Made by a program: the position numbers and the translations under genes. Positions 17,416 through 26,359 of a stretch of DNA of 56,477 nucleotides are shown one piece after another. The DNA is from Burkholderia singularis (lineage in GTDB: Bacteria > Pseudomonadota > Gammaproteobacteria > Burkholderiales > Burkholderiaceae): NCBI RefSeq assembly GCF_900176645.1, contig NZ_FXAN01000055.1, forward strand, positions 1-56,477. The letters are read 5' to 3'. Position 1 is the stretch's first letter, and each line of letters starts with the position of its first letter. The notes under the pieces are model-generated. The model did no database searches. It had not been told where the DNA came from and saw only the letters and a list, made by a program, of their open reading frames with translations.

Positions 17416-18309
17416 TGAGGACTCCTAGATACATGAACACGTGGTCCGGCGACGCAAACTTGCATTCGACGTGGTACGCCTGTCTTTCTAAATTGAAAGC
17501 TTGGTGACTGCGATATTAGGTGATGGCCCGAATCAGAAGTTCGGTTTGAAATATTCTGTTGCAATTTATTTTTGTGAACGTTGCGGTTGCACCACCGGTC
17601 CATCGAGAATGTTGGGAGCAGGTGCATGCTGCACTAAAAATGAACATTGCCGCTCAGGCTCGTGCAGCTTGGCTGAGAGACGGTGGTTTCATTTTTTTGG
17701 TTTTAATTGACTGGTTGGTCGGCGTATTTGTCATTTGAAAAAAGATGACAAAAATATTAGAAACGAGCGGTAAAGAATTTATTTGCCGAAGCGCGATGAA
17801 CAGAAATTTCATGAAAAAAGCGTCATATTGCGCGAGGGCGATTCGATTGGTGCGGTGTATCACCGTGAGGGAAGATGTTTGGTTCGTCCAGAGAGCGGGA
17901 GCGAACCAACGCGAGCTGGAGTCACTGCTAAGGGGCAGGTGGTCGGCGTGGCTGCGGCGGTCTGATATTCGACGCGTCGACGCGATGAAATTGGGGGCGA
18001 GGCGTGGAGTTTGCGCATGCAGCCGCCGGACAGGCATGGCGTGTAGGCTGCGGTTGCGCCCGTATATCCGCTTGCACTTAAGCGAGCAGGCTTAGCCGCA
18101 TCGTGAAGGTCTGTGTTCGCGGTTTGAATCTGTATTTTCGAGATTGACGCGCTGTGGGTCGCATTCCGCTTGAACGGGCGCGGTTCCGACGCCGCCTTGA
18201 GTCTTGAGCGGGTAGGTAGCGCGGCCGATACGATGCTGAGCGAGCCGGGAGCCGCCGCCGGCCGCGCCGATTGCGTCGCGGCCGGCGTTTTTCTTCGTCC
18301 GGATCGAAA
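17416..18309. other. AT-rich gene-poor island
   Basis: 894 bp without a gene I can support. Bases about 17480-17860 are markedly AT-rich compared with the rest of the window, with runs such as TTTTTTTGGTTTT. A perfect 8-bp inverted repeat TTTGTCAT/ATGACAAA lies at 17727-17752 with no terminator T-run. A 69-codon plus frame at 17501-17710 encodes a Cys-rich peptide (7 Cys) starting at TTG without a ribosome-binding site. A 116-codon plus frame (17745-18095) and a 127-codon minus frame (17654-18037) overlap it. None resembles a known family. The region may be transferred DNA or decayed sequence. Confidence 0.5.
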
Positions 18310-18810
18310 TCAGAACAGCGTGCGGCGATCCGGATCGTGCAGCGGGTCGGGCGTTTTCTGTGTGAGGCGCAGGACGCCCGCGTCGTCGAAATAAAAGTTG
18401 TAGAGCATGTACCAGACGTTGTCTTCGAGATAGCGGTACGTCCAGACTTCGCGTTTCATCAGCGGAAAGTACGCGGTTTCGACCGGCCGGCCGAAATTCA
18501 CGAGCACGTCGGTCTTGGTCCAAGTGCCGATTTCGGCGCGGTAGAACTCGAGCGGTTGCAGCACTTGCCGCACGTTGACGATCCGGCTCGCGGCATCGAT
18601 ATCCGCGGCCACGGTGACTTCGCCCATCGGTTGCGTCGGCCACATCAGGCGCTTGCCGCCGTTCGGCAGATCGTAGATTTCGCGCGGCGGACCGAGGCTC
18701 GCGACGATCGCGGACGAATCCTGTCCCGCGTGAAAGCGCTGCCACGGCTGCGCGCAGCCGGCTAACAACGCCGCCGCGCACACGAACAATAGCGGGAGAC
18801 GGGCTGACAT
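18310..18810 (-). CDS. Outer-membrane-type lipoprotein, possibly with BamE/OmlA-like repeats
   Basis: 166 residues. A signal peptide MSARLPLLFVCAAALLAGC has a clear lipobox (LAGC), so the mature protein begins with a lipidated Cys19. The mature part has two similar modules: HAGQDSSAIVASLGPPREIYDLPNG with a following beta strand, and WTKTDVLVNFGRPVETAYF with VWTYRYLEDNVWYMLYNFYF. The pattern of a helix, an LGxP turn and strands resembles the SmpA/BamE/OmlA fold; that is inference. GGAGAA lies 6-7 bases before the ATG. No partner gene is adjacent. Confidence 0.85.
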   Translation of the reverse strand: MSARLPLLFVCAAALLAGCAQPWQRFHAGQDSSAIVASLGPPREIYDLPNGGKRLMWPTQPMGEVTVAADIDAASRIVNVRQVLQPLEFYRAEIGTWTKTDVLVNFGRPVETAYFPLMKREVWTYRYLEDNVWYMLYNFYFDDAGVLRLTQKTPDPLHDPDRRTLF

Positions 18811-19151
18811 AGGTTCTTCTCCATGGGTCTCGGATGGAGACGTTTTATCACGCTGGCTGCCTGACCGCGAGAATGGGGACGGAAAAGTTTGCGTGGCGGC
18901 CGGGCGGCCTTCACCTGTCGCGTTTCGGCGCGCGATGTGCTGCCCGAGTCCGCGTTCGCGAGGGCCGCGCGGGAAGAGGCGGGTCGCAACTGGCTTGGAC
19001 GGGCGCGACGTTACGCGCCAAGGGCGGCGAACATGCGGGAGGGCGGGGTAAAGGCGGCAAAACCGGTGCGCGACAGGCAATCCGTGCAGAATCGATACCG
19101 GCATTGCCGCTGCCGCGCTTGCGGCCGACCGTATGAAACGGGCGTGCCGGG
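18811..19151. other. Intergenic region between the lipoprotein gene and rpsO
   Basis: About 340 bp separating divergently transcribed genes. I see no gene. Apart from the rpsO promoter just after it and presumably the lipoprotein promoter near 18830-18850, I recognise no structure. Confidence 0.5.
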
Positions 19152-19180
19152 TTGGATTCACCGGCTGAGCGACTTATGTT
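19152..19180 (+). promoter_or_regulatory. Candidate rpsO promoter
   Basis: TTGGAT (19152-19157), 17-bp spacer, TATGTT (19175-19180). An overlapping TACAAT (19180-19185) could serve as an alternative -10 but lacks a well-placed -35. The start of rpsO is about 70 bp downstream. Confidence 0.5.
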
Positions 19181-19252
19181 ACAATGCGCGCCGTTGTAAT
19201 CACGGCACGGCCTTTCTTCCGTGTCCGCCTGTTCAGTTGAAAAGGAAATCAA

Positions 19253-19522
19253 ATGTCTGTTGCTGATATCAAGAAGTCGGAAGTTGTTGCTCAGTTCGCC
19301 CGTGGCGCAAACGATACGGGCTCGCCCGAAGTTCAGGTCGCACTCCTGACGGCGCGCATCACGGAACTGACGGGTCACTTCAAAACCCACGCGAAAGATC
19401 ACCATAGCCGCCGCGGTCTGCTGCGCATGGTGAGCCGCCGCCGCAAGCTGCTCGACTACCTCAAGGGCAAGGATGCCGACCGTTATCGCGCGCTGATCGA
19501 GAAGCTGGGTCTGCGTAAGTAA
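19253..19522 (+). CDS. rpsO: 30S ribosomal protein S15
   Basis: 89 residues, the universal length. It binds 16S rRNA in the platform of the small subunit. The typical sequence is seen: an N-terminal region with [43 protein letters not shown] and [13 protein letters not shown] at the end. AAAGGAAA precedes the ATG. pnp follows in the usual rpsO-pnp arrangement, separated by a terminator and the pnp leader hairpin. Confidence 0.98.
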
Positions 19523-19547
19523 ACGGGGCGCTTTTCGCCTTCGCAAG

Positions 19548-19587
19548 ATGCCTGTGTCAGTTGCGCTGATGCAGGCATTTTGTTTTT
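19548..19587 (+). terminator. Rho-independent terminator after rpsO
   Basis: Stem ATGCCTG (19548-19554) with CAGGCAT (19572-19578), 17-nt loop, then TTTGTTTTT. In other bacteria such terminators leak so that pnp is read partly from the rpsO promoter; the same may hold here. Confidence 0.8.
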
Positions 19588-19656
19588 CGCGGCGCGCATC
19601 GCGCGTGCCGCCGGGCTATCGAAGCCCACAACCGGCCAGGCACACACGGGTTGAGC

Positions 19657-19746
19657 TTTGTGTCATTCCAGCGCGCTGTTCGCGATTCGCTCGACGGCGG
19701 CGGCATGCGGCGAATACTGCGCTGGAATGGCATAAAAAACACACCT
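19657..19746 (+). promoter_or_regulatory. pnp leader long hairpin (probable RNase III / PNPase autoregulation site)
   Basis: An outer stem of 18 continuous pairs (including two G-U) joins 19657-19674 with 19729-19746, built round TGTCATTCCAGCGC and GCGCTGGAATGGCA. An inner imperfect stem (around TTCGC and GCGAA) extends it towards a GC-rich loop. The hairpin ends 82 nt before the pnp ATG. In E. coli a long pnp leader duplex is cut by RNase III and then degraded by PNPase, lowering pnp expression; the same role here is inference. Confidence 0.7.
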
Positions 19747-19828
19747 CTTCCCATGTGGCCTGGTCGTGCCGCTGCCGTGCCGGCTTCGTCCGGGCGCGGC
19801 ATCTGATGAACGAACGAAAGGAGCGACC

Positions 19829-21973
19829 ATGTCTCTGTTCAACAAGGTGGTGAAAGAATTCCAGTGGGGCCAGCACAAGGTTCGCCTCGAAACCGGCGAG
19901 ATCGCGCGCCAGGCGAGCGGTGCGGTGCTCGTCGACGTCGAGGATACCGTCGTGCTCGCGACCGTCGTCGGCGCGAAGTCGGCGAAGCCGGGCCAGGATT
20001 TCTTTCCGCTGACCGTCGACTACATCGAAAAGACCTATTCGGCCGGCAAGATTCCGGGCGGCTTCTTCCGTCGCGAAGGCCGTCCGTCCGAGCACGAGAC
20101 GCTGACGTCGCGCCTGATCGACCGGCCGCTGCGTCCGTTGTTCCCGGAAGGCTTCTACAACGAAGTGCAGGTCGTGGTTCATGTGTTGTCCGTGAACCCG
20201 GAGGTTCCGGCCGATATTCCCGCGCTGATCGGCGCGTCGGCCGCGCTCGCGGTGTCGGGCCTGCCGTTTAACGGCCCGGTCGGCGCGGCGCGCGTCGCAT
20301 ATATCAATAATCAGTACGTGCTGAATCCGACGCGCGAGCAGCTGAAATCGTCGCGCCTCGACCTCGTCGTCGCCGGTACCGAGCGCGCGGTGCTGATGGT
20401 CGAATCCGAAGCTGATCAGCTGCCGGAAGATGTGATGCTCGGCGCGGTCGTGTTCGGTCACGAGCAGATGCAGATGGCGATCGATGCGATCCACGAACTG
20501 GTGCGCGAGGGCGGCAAGCCCGAGTGGGACTGGCAGCCGGCTGCGAAGAACGAAGCGCTGATCGCGCGCGTGACCGAACTCGCGCAAGCCGATCTGCAAG
20601 CGGCCTACCAGACCCGCGAAAAGCAGGCGCGTTCGGCGAAGCTGAAGGAAATCTACGCGGCCACGACCGCGAAGCTGGCCGAGGAAGCCGTGGCGTCGAG
20701 CGCCGAAGCGGCCGATGCGGCAACGGTCGGCAACATCCTGTTCGATCTCGAGGCGAAGATCGTCCGCTCGCAAATCCTGAACGGCGAGCCGCGCATCGAT
20801 GGCCGCGACACGCGTACCGTGCGCCCGATCGAGATCCGCACGGGCGTGCTGCCGCGCACGCACGGCTCGGCGCTTTTCACGCGCGGCGAGACGCAGGCGC
20901 TCGTCGTCGCGACGCTCGGCACGAAGGGTGACGAGCAGATCATCGACGCGCTCGAAGGCGAGTACCGTGACCGCTTCATGCTCCACTACAACATGCCGCC
21001 GTTCGCGACCGGCGAAACGGGGCGCGTCGGCTCGCCGAAGCGCCGCGAAATCGGCCACGGGCGCCTTGCCAAGCGTGCGCTCGTCGCATGCCTGCCGAGC
21101 GCTGACGAATTCGGCTATTCGATTCGCGTCGTGTCGGAAATCACCGAGTCGAACGGTTCGTCGTCGATGGCATCGGTGTGCGGCGGCTGCCTCGCGCTGA
21201 TGGACGCCGGCGTGCCGATGAAGGCGCACGTCGCGGGCATCGCGATGGGTCTGATCCTCGAAGGCAACAAGTTCGCGGTGCTGACCGACATTCTCGGCGA
21301 CGAGGATCACCTCGGCGACATGGACTTCAAGGTGGCCGGCACGGCCGACGGCGTGACGGCGTTGCAGATGGACATCAAGATCCAGGGGATCACGAAGGAA
21401 ATCATGCAGGTCGCGCTCGCGCAGGCGAAGGAAGGCCGTCTGCACATCCTCGGCAAGATGAAGGAATCGGTCTCGGGGGCGAACACGCAACTGTCCGAAT
21501 TCGCGCCGCGCATGATCACGATCAAGATCAATCCGGAGAAGATCCGCGACGTGATCGGCAAGGGCGGCTCGGTGATCCGTGCGCTGACGGAAGAAACCGG
21601 CACGACGATCGACATTTCGGACGACGGCGTCGTGACGATCGCGAGCACGAGCAGCGAAGGGATGGCCGAGGCGAAGAAGCGCATCGAGAACATCACGGCC
21701 GAGATCGAAGTCGGCCAGGTGTACGAGGGCTCGGTGCTCAAGCTGCTCGATTTCGGCGCGATCGTGAATCTGCTGCCGGGCAAGGATGGCCTGCTGCACA
21801 TCTCCGAAATCGTCAACGAGCGGGTGAAGGACATCAACGACTACCTGAAGGAAGGCCAGCAGGTGAAGGTCAAGGTGATCCAGACGGACGAGAAGGGCCG
21901 TGTGCGATTGTCGGCGAAGGCGCTGCTGAATGAGGCGGCCGCCCAGCAAACCGATGTGCCTCCTCAGCAGTAA
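19829..21973 (+). CDS. pnp: Polyribonucleotide nucleotidyltransferase (PNPase)
   Basis: 714 residues. It is a phosphorolytic 3'-5' exoribonuclease and RNA degradosome component. Domain order: first RNase PH domain (about 1-145, with [28 protein letters not shown]), an all-helical linker, the catalytic second RNase PH domain (about 330-540: [16 protein letters not shown], then [14 protein letters not shown] and the acidic [19 protein letters not shown]), KH domain ([21 protein letters not shown]) and S1 domain ([23 protein letters not shown]). AAAGGAG precedes the ATG. Expression is probably controlled by the upstream hairpin. Confidence 0.98.
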   Translation: MSLFNKVVKEFQWGQHKVRLETGEIARQASGAVLVDVEDTVVLATVVGAKSAKPGQDFFPLTVDYIEKTYSAGKIPGGFFRREGRPSEHETLTSRLIDRPLRPLFPEGFYNEVQVVVHVLSVNPEVPADIPALIGASAALAVSGLPFNGPVGAARVAYINNQYVLNPTREQLKSSRLDLVVAGTERAVLMVESEADQLPEDVMLGAVVFGHEQMQMAIDAIHELVREGGKPEWDWQPAAKNEALIARVTELAQADLQAAYQTREKQARSAKLKEIYAATTAKLAEEAVASSAEAADAATVGNILFDLEAKIVRSQILNGEPRIDGRDTRTVRPIEIRTGVLPRTHGSALFTRGETQALVVATLGTKGDEQIIDALEGEYRDRFMLHYNMPPFATGETGRVGSPKRREIGHGRLAKRALVACLPSADEFGYSIRVVSEITESNGSSSMASVCGGCLALMDAGVPMKAHVAGIAMGLILEGNKFAVLTDILGDEDHLGDMDFKVAGTADGVTALQMDIKIQGITKEIMQVALAQAKEGRLHILGKMKESVSGANTQLSEFAPRMITIKINPEKIRDVIGKGGSVIRALTEETGTTIDISDDGVVTIASTSSEGMAEAKKRIENITAEIEVGQVYEGSVLKLLDFGAIVNLLPGKDGLLHISEIVNERVKDINDYLKEGQQVKVKVIQTDEKGRVRLSAKALLNEAAAQQTDVPPQQ

Positions 21974-21986
21974 GTAAGGCGGTACC

Positions 21987-22024
21987 AACGGCCGGCAGCG
22001 CGAAGCGCGCCGGCCGTTTTTTCT
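21987..22024 (+). terminator. Rho-independent terminator after pnp
   Basis: Stem ACGGCCGGC (21987-21995) with GCCGGCCGT (22007-22015), further pairing in the GCGC loop flanks, then TTTTTTCTGT. A strong intrinsic terminator. Confidence 0.88.
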
Positions 22025-22114
22025 GTAGGATCGGGCCGCGTTCGACGCCGCTCCGGCATCGCCTGTTGTCGGCGTCTCCCATTCATTTCGATCCTGGATC
22101 CTGGAGCCATACAG

Positions 22115-23134
22115 ATGAGAGCCATTGAAATCGCCGAGTTCGGTGCTCCCGACGTACTGAGGCTGGTCGAGCGTCCGAAGCCGGAACTCAAGCGTGGCGA
22201 GGTGCTAATCAAGGTTGCGGCATCGGGCGTCAATCGTCCTGACGTGCTTCAGCGCAAGGGCTTGTACGCGCCGCCGCCCGGCGCATCGGATCTGCCGGGG
22301 CTCGAGGTTGCGGGGGAGATCGTCGGCGGCGATCTTTCCGATCCCGCGTCGAATCCGTTCGGCCTGAAGCTTGGCGACCGCGTTTGCGCGTTGCTCTCGG
22401 GTGGCGGCTATGCGCAATATGCGGCCGCGCCGTTGCTGCAGTGTTTGCCGGTGCCGGATGGCTTGACCGAGGTCGAGGCCGCTTCGCTGCCTGAGACGTT
22501 TTTTACAGTATGGAGCAACGTGTTCGACCGCGCCCAGCTTGGCGCGGGCGAGGGCGGCGCGCAGGAGTCGCTGCTGGTGCAGGGCGGTTCGAGCGGCATC
22601 GGCGTTGCGGCAATTCAAATCGCGCATGCGCTGGGTTTTCGCGTATTCGCCACCGCGGGCACCGACGACAAATGCCGCGCGTGCGAGCAACTCGGCGCCG
22701 AGCGGGCGATCAACTACAAGAGCGAGGATTTCGTCGGCGTCGTGAAGTCGCTGACGCACGATCGGGGCGTCGACGTGATTCTCGACATGGTCGCGGGCGC
22801 CTACGCGCCGCGCGAGTTGACGGCGCTCGCCGACGGCGGACGGCTGGTGGTGATCGCGCATATCGGCGGAGCGCGGGCCGAGATGAATCTCGCCGAGATC
22901 ATGCGGCGCCGGCTGACGGTCACGGGTTCGACGCTGCGGCCGCGTCCCGTCGAGTTCAAGGCGCGGATCGCCGCGCAATTGAAGGAGCGCGTGTGGCCGC
23001 TCGTTGCCGACGGCCGCGTGAAGCCCGTGATCTATCGCGTGCTGCCGGCCGAGCAGGCGGCCGATGCGCATACGTTGATGGAAAGTAGCGAGCACGTCGG
23101 CAAGATCGTGCTCGCTTGGGGTGCGAATCCGTAA
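22115..23134 (+). CDS. NAD(P)H-quinone oxidoreductase, zinc-free MDR family (PIG3-like)
   Basis: 339 residues. An N-terminal GroES-like domain (about 1-125) includes GVNRPDVLQRKGLYAPPPGASDLPGLEVAGEI. A Rossmann domain follows with GGSSGIGVAAIQIAHALG for NADPH binding. The zinc-ligand pattern of alcohol dehydrogenases is absent, fitting the quinone reductase/PIG3 branch of the medium-chain dehydrogenases. The natural quinone or aldehyde substrate is unknown. It is a single gene between the pnp terminator and the tpiA promoter. Confidence 0.9.
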   Translation: MRAIEIAEFGAPDVLRLVERPKPELKRGEVLIKVAASGVNRPDVLQRKGLYAPPPGASDLPGLEVAGEIVGGDLSDPASNPFGLKLGDRVCALLSGGGYAQYAAAPLLQCLPVPDGLTEVEAASLPETFFTVWSNVFDRAQLGAGEGGAQESLLVQGGSSGIGVAAIQIAHALGFRVFATAGTDDKCRACEQLGAERAINYKSEDFVGVVKSLTHDRGVDVILDMVAGAYAPRELTALADGGRLVVIAHIGGARAEMNLAEIMRRRLTVTGSTLRPRPVEFKARIAAQLKERVWPLVADGRVKPVIYRVLPAEQAADAHTLMESSEHVGKIVLAWGANP

Positions 23135-23172
23135 CCGGCGATATCTGAGCGTCGATGCTTGACATCGGCAGT

Positions 23173-23202
23173 TTGACCTGTTCTTGAGCGCCGCAGTAAA
23201 AT
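23173..23202 (+). promoter_or_regulatory. Candidate tpiA promoter
   Basis: TTGACC (23173-23178), 18-bp spacer, TAAAAT (23197-23202), about 70 bp before the tpiA start. It probably drives tpiA and secG together. Confidence 0.55.
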
Positions 23203-23271
23203 TGCGGGTTCGCTTCGCCAGAGCCAGATGAACACGACGCCCTTTCCGGGGCGTCCACGACGAGACAAACC

Positions 23272-24027
23272 ATGTCGAAACAAAGAATTCAGCGAGTGAT
23301 CGGCAACTGGAAGATGCACGGCCGTCTGAGCGGCAACCAGGCATTGCTGAACGAGGTCGCTCAAGGGGCGCAGGCCGTGCGCGAGGGCGTCGAAGTCGGC
23401 GTGTGCGTGCCGTTTCCCTATCTTGCGCAGGCACAGTCGTTGCTGGCGGGCGGGCGCGTAGCGTGGGGTGCTCAGGATGTGTCGGCGCACGAACAGGGCG
23501 CGTACACAGGTGAAGTGGCGGCGGCGATGGTCGCGGAGTTTGGCGCGGCCTATGCGATCGTCGGGCATTCGGAGCGTCGTGCGTATCACGGCGAAACGAA
23601 CGAGGCGGTCGCGGCCAAGACGCAGCGCGCGCTTGCAGCGGGGTTGACGCCTGTCGTTTGCGTCGGTGAGACGCTTGCCGAGCGCGAAGCCGGGACGACC
23701 GAGCAGGTCGTCGGCACGCAGCTCGATGCGGTGCTCGCCGTGCTGTCGGCGCAAGATGCGGCACGTATCGTCGTCGCGTATGAGCCGGTGTGGGCCATTG
23801 GCACGGGCAAGAGTGCGACGTCCGCGCAGGCGCAGCAGGTGCACGCGTTCTTGCGCGCGCGGCTCGAGCAGAAGGGGGCGCCGCAGGTGTCGCTGCTGTA
23901 TGGCGGCAGCGTGAAACCCGATAACGCGGTCGAATTGTTCGGGCAGCCGGATATTGATGGCGGCTTGATCGGCGGCGCGTCGTTGAAGAGTGAAGATTTT
24001 CTGGCAATTTGCCGGGCCGCGCAGTAA
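23272..24027 (+). CDS. tpiA: Triosephosphate isomerase
   Basis: 251 residues. It interconverts dihydroxyacetone phosphate and glyceraldehyde 3-phosphate in glycolysis. Catalytic residues are visible: Lys in GNWKMHG, His in IVGHSERR, and Glu in [12 protein letters not shown]. The phosphate-binding [11 protein letters not shown] and GGLIGGASL segments are intact. secG follows 72 bp downstream, an arrangement common in proteobacteria. Confidence 0.97.
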   Translation: MSKQRIQRVIGNWKMHGRLSGNQALLNEVAQGAQAVREGVEVGVCVPFPYLAQAQSLLAGGRVAWGAQDVSAHEQGAYTGEVAAAMVAEFGAAYAIVGHSERRAYHGETNEAVAAKTQRALAAGLTPVVCVGETLAEREAGTTEQVVGTQLDAVLAVLSAQDAARIVVAYEPVWAIGTGKSATSAQAQQVHAFLRARLEQKGAPQVSLLYGGSVKPDNAVELFGQPDIDGGLIGGASLKSEDFLAICRAAQ

Positions 24028-24099
24028 GCGCTCGCGAAGTGCGGGGATATCGGGCAGCGGGCGAAGGCGCCGGCTGTATCAACCAATAGGTGAGGGTGT

Positions 24100-24477
24100 A
24101 TGCCGTTTTTGAAAGTTTTGATTATTGTGGTTCAGCTGCTGTCCGCGCTGGGCGTGATTGGTCTCGTGTTGCTGCAGCATGGCAAGGGGGCCGACATGGG
24201 GGCGGCGTTCGGCAGCGGCGCGTCGGGCAGCTTGTTCGGTGCGACGGGCTCGGCAAATTTCCTGTCGCGCACGACGGCCGTTCTCGCAACGATCTTCTTC
24301 GTCGCGACCCTCGCGTTGACTTACCTGGGTTCGTATAAATCGGCGCCGTCAGTCGGCGTGCTGGGAGCGGTGGCGACGGCACCCGCGTCGGCGGTTGCTG
24401 CATCGCAGGCGCCTGCGGCATCCGCACCCGCGGCAGTGTCGGCGGCGTCCGCGCCCGGCCAGGATGTGCCGAAATAA
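24100..24477 (+). CDS. secG: Preprotein translocase subunit SecG
   Basis: 125 residues. Two membrane helices (about 4-24 and 52-76) are joined by the Gly-rich loop GKGADMGAAFGSGASGSLFGATGSANFLSR, typical of SecG. It supports SecYEG protein export. The C-terminus carries an Ala/Pro/Ser-rich tail of about 45 residues, as often seen in Burkholderia SecG. GGTGAGG lies before the ATG. The tRNA-Leu gene follows. Confidence 0.95.
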   Translation: MPFLKVLIIVVQLLSALGVIGLVLLQHGKGADMGAAFGSGASGSLFGATGSANFLSRTTAVLATIFFVATLALTYLGSYKSAPSVGVLGAVATAPASAVAASQAPAASAPAAVSAASAPGQDVPK

Positions 24478-24503
24478 ATTTTCGAGAAATGCGGGTTTGT
24501 GCG

Positions 24504-24532
24504 TTGAACAAATCTAAGAACCGGGTTAGAAT
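24504..24532 (+). promoter_or_regulatory. tRNA-Leu promoter
   Basis: TTGAAC (24504-24509), 17-bp spacer, TAGAAT (24527-24532), about 54 bp before the first tRNA base. A strong sigma-70 match. Confidence 0.65.
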
Positions 24533-24585
24533 TTGAGTCTTGAAGCGATTCGCGGGTTATGTAGTTTTCCCGGGTTGCATGCAGT

Positions 24586-24670
24586 GCCGACGTGGTGAAA
24601 TTGGTAGACACGCTATCTTGAGGGGGTAGTGGCGAAAGCTGTGCGAGTTCGAGTCTCGCCGTCGGCACCA
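24586..24670 (+). tRNA. tRNA-Leu (anticodon GAG)
   Basis: 85 bases with an encoded CCA end. The acceptor arms GCCGACG and CGTCGGC pair perfectly. The D arm contains TTGGTAGACAC. The anticodon stem CTATC/GGTAG frames the loop TTGAGGG, with GAG at 24620-24622. A class II variable arm and the T arm GTTCGAGTC are present. It decodes CUU and CUC, including three CUU codons in the leuA leader peptide. Confidence 0.97.
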
Positions 24671-24680
24671 AAGTTGCTCA

Positions 24681-24716
24681 ATGCCAGCCGCTTCGTGGGG
24701 CTGGCATTTTTTATTT
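24681..24716 (+). terminator. Rho-independent terminator after tRNA-Leu
   Basis: Stem ATGCCAGCC (24681-24689) with GGCTGGCAT (24699-24707), 9-nt loop, then a T-rich tail TTTTTTATTT. It isolates the tRNA transcript from the nuo operon. Confidence 0.9.
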
Positions 24717-24825
24717 CCGGCGTATCCTTGCGGTTGTCTTGGATTGACCGGGAGTCCGAAATGATCCGATTTCCGGATCGGTGTTATTCTCCGGAACGCT
24801 CGGATCCAACCAATAGAGGATAGCC

Positions 24826-25185
24826 TTGAACCTCGCAGCCTATTACCCCGTCTTGTTGTTTCTCCTCGTAGGCACTGGTTTAGGTATAGCGCTGGTCAGC
24901 ATCGGCAAGATCCTCGGTCCCAACAAGCCCGACAGCGATAAGAATTCGCCGTATGAATGCGGCTTCGAAGCATTCGAGGATGCACGCATGAAGTTCGACG
25001 TGCGCTATTACCTCGTCGCGATTCTGTTCATCATCTTCGATCTCGAAACCGCGTTCCTGTTCCCGTGGGGTGTTGCCCTGCGCGAAATCGGCTGGCCCGG
25101 TTTCATCGCAATGATGATTTTCCTGCTCGAATTCCTGCTTGGTTTCGCCTACATCTGGAGAAAGGGCGGCCTGGACTGGGAGTGA
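24826..25185 (+). CDS. nuoA: NADH-quinone oxidoreductase subunit A
   Basis: 119 residues, three membrane helices, a membrane-arm subunit of complex I near the quinone site. [25 protein letters not shown] is the conserved loop. It starts at TTG (24826) with AGAGGA 6 bases upstream; no ATG or GTG offers the conserved N-terminus. It opens the nuoA-N operon. A perfect GATCCG/CGGATC inverted repeat at 24763-24779 and a weak TATTCT (24785-24790) lie upstream and may be part of the operon promoter. Confidence 0.95.
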   Translation: MNLAAYYPVLLFLLVGTGLGIALVSIGKILGPNKPDSDKNSPYECGFEAFEDARMKFDVRYYLVAILFIIFDLETAFLFPWGVALREIGWPGFIAMMIFLLEFLLGFAYIWRKGGLDWE

Positions 25186-25246
25186 CGGTCAATCGCCGGT
25201 TTGCATGGGTGGCCACGCGTCGCCGCCTATCTGGAGTGGATAGCAA

Positions 25247-25726
25247 ATGAGTATCGAAGGGGTCTTGAAGGAAGGGTTTGTCACCACGACGGCCGACAAG
25301 CTGATCAACTGGACGCGTACCGGCTCACTGTGGCCCATGACGTTCGGTCTCGCGTGCTGTGCGGTGGAAATGATGCATGCGGGCGCCGCGCGTTACGACC
25401 TCGACCGGTTCGGGGTTGTGTTTCGCCCGAGTCCGCGTCAGTCCGATGTGATGATCGTCGCGGGCACGCTCTGCAACAAGATGGCGCCCGCGCTGCGCCG
25501 GGTCTACGACCAGATGGCCGAGCCGCGCTGGGTGATTTCGATGGGTTCGTGCGCGAACGGCGGCGGCTATTACCACTACTCGTATTCGGTGGTGCGCGGC
25601 TGCGATCGGATCGTTCCTGTCGATGTCTACGTGCCGGGTTGCCCGCCGACCGCCGAGGCGCTCGTTTATGGCGTGATCCAGTTGCAAGCGAAGATCCGCC
25701 GCACGAGCACCATCGCCCGTCAATAA
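25247..25726 (+). CDS. nuoB: NADH-quinone oxidoreductase subunit B
   Basis: 159 residues, carrying the N2 [4Fe-4S] cluster that passes electrons to quinone. Ligands are the tandem Cys37-Cys38 in [10 protein letters not shown], Cys102 in GSCANGGG and Cys132 in [10 protein letters not shown]. The length is standard. It follows nuoA by 61 bp. Confidence 0.97.
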
Positions 25727-25747
25727 AGCATCGAATCCCCACATAAC

Positions 25748-26350
25748 ATGGCAAGCAAAATCGAGACCCTGAAGGCGAACCTCGAGGCCGCCATCGGCGC
25801 GCGCGTGGTAAGCCTCGTAGAGGCGGTCGGCGAGCTTACGCTCGTCGTGAAGGCAAGCGATTATCTCGAAGTCGCGAAGCAGTTGCGCGACGATCGCACG
25901 CTCGGCTTCGAGCAACTGATCGACCTGTGCGGCGTCGATTATCAAACCTACGGCGACGGCGCTTACGACGGCCCACGTTTTGCCGCCGTGCTGCATCTGC
26001 TGTCGGTCGCGAATAATTGGCGTTTGCGCGTGCGCGTGTTCGCGCCCGACGACGATCTGCCGATCGTCGCGTCCGTCGTCGACATCTGGAATTCGGCGAA
26101 CTGGTATGAGCGCGAGGCGTTCGATCTTTACGGCATCGTGTTCGAAGGGCATCCGGACCTGCGCCGTATCCTGACCGATTACGGTTTTATCGGCCATCCG
26201 TTCCGTAAGGATTTCCCGGTTTCCGGCTATGTCGAAATGCGCTACGACCCGCAAGAAAAGCGTGTCGTCTATCAGCCGGTGACGATCGAGCCACGCGAAA
26301 TCACGCCGCGCGTGATCCGCGAGGATCGCTATGGCGGTCTGAAACATTAA
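25748..26350 (+). CDS. nuoC: NADH-quinone oxidoreductase subunit C
   Basis: 200 residues, the 30-kDa subunit of the peripheral arm. The signature [26 protein letters not shown] followed by [14 protein letters not shown] is intact. It is separate from nuoD, unlike the fused NuoCD of enterobacteria. The start is 22 bp after nuoB. Confidence 0.96.
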   Translation: MASKIETLKANLEAAIGARVVSLVEAVGELTLVVKASDYLEVAKQLRDDRTLGFEQLIDLCGVDYQTYGDGAYDGPRFAAVLHLLSVANNWRLRVRVFAPDDDLPIVASVVDIWNSANWYEREAFDLYGIVFEGHPDLRRILTDYGFIGHPFRKDFPVSGYVEMRYDPQEKRVVYQPVTIEPREITPRVIREDRYGGLKH

Positions 26351-26359
26351 GGGGGCGTC

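Noticed and set aside
17727..17752. Inverted repeat TTTGTCAT/ATGACAAA as a terminator
   Set aside because: Arms are AT-rich with an A-rich loop and no T-run follows on either strand.
17654..18037. 127-codon minus-strand frame in the AT-rich island
   Set aside because: No recognisable domain; includes translation of poly-A/T runs; no ribosome-binding site.
17745..18095. 116-codon plus-strand frame in the AT-rich island
   Set aside because: No ribosome-binding site or family resemblance, Arg/Cys-rich end, and overlaps a similar frame on the other strand.
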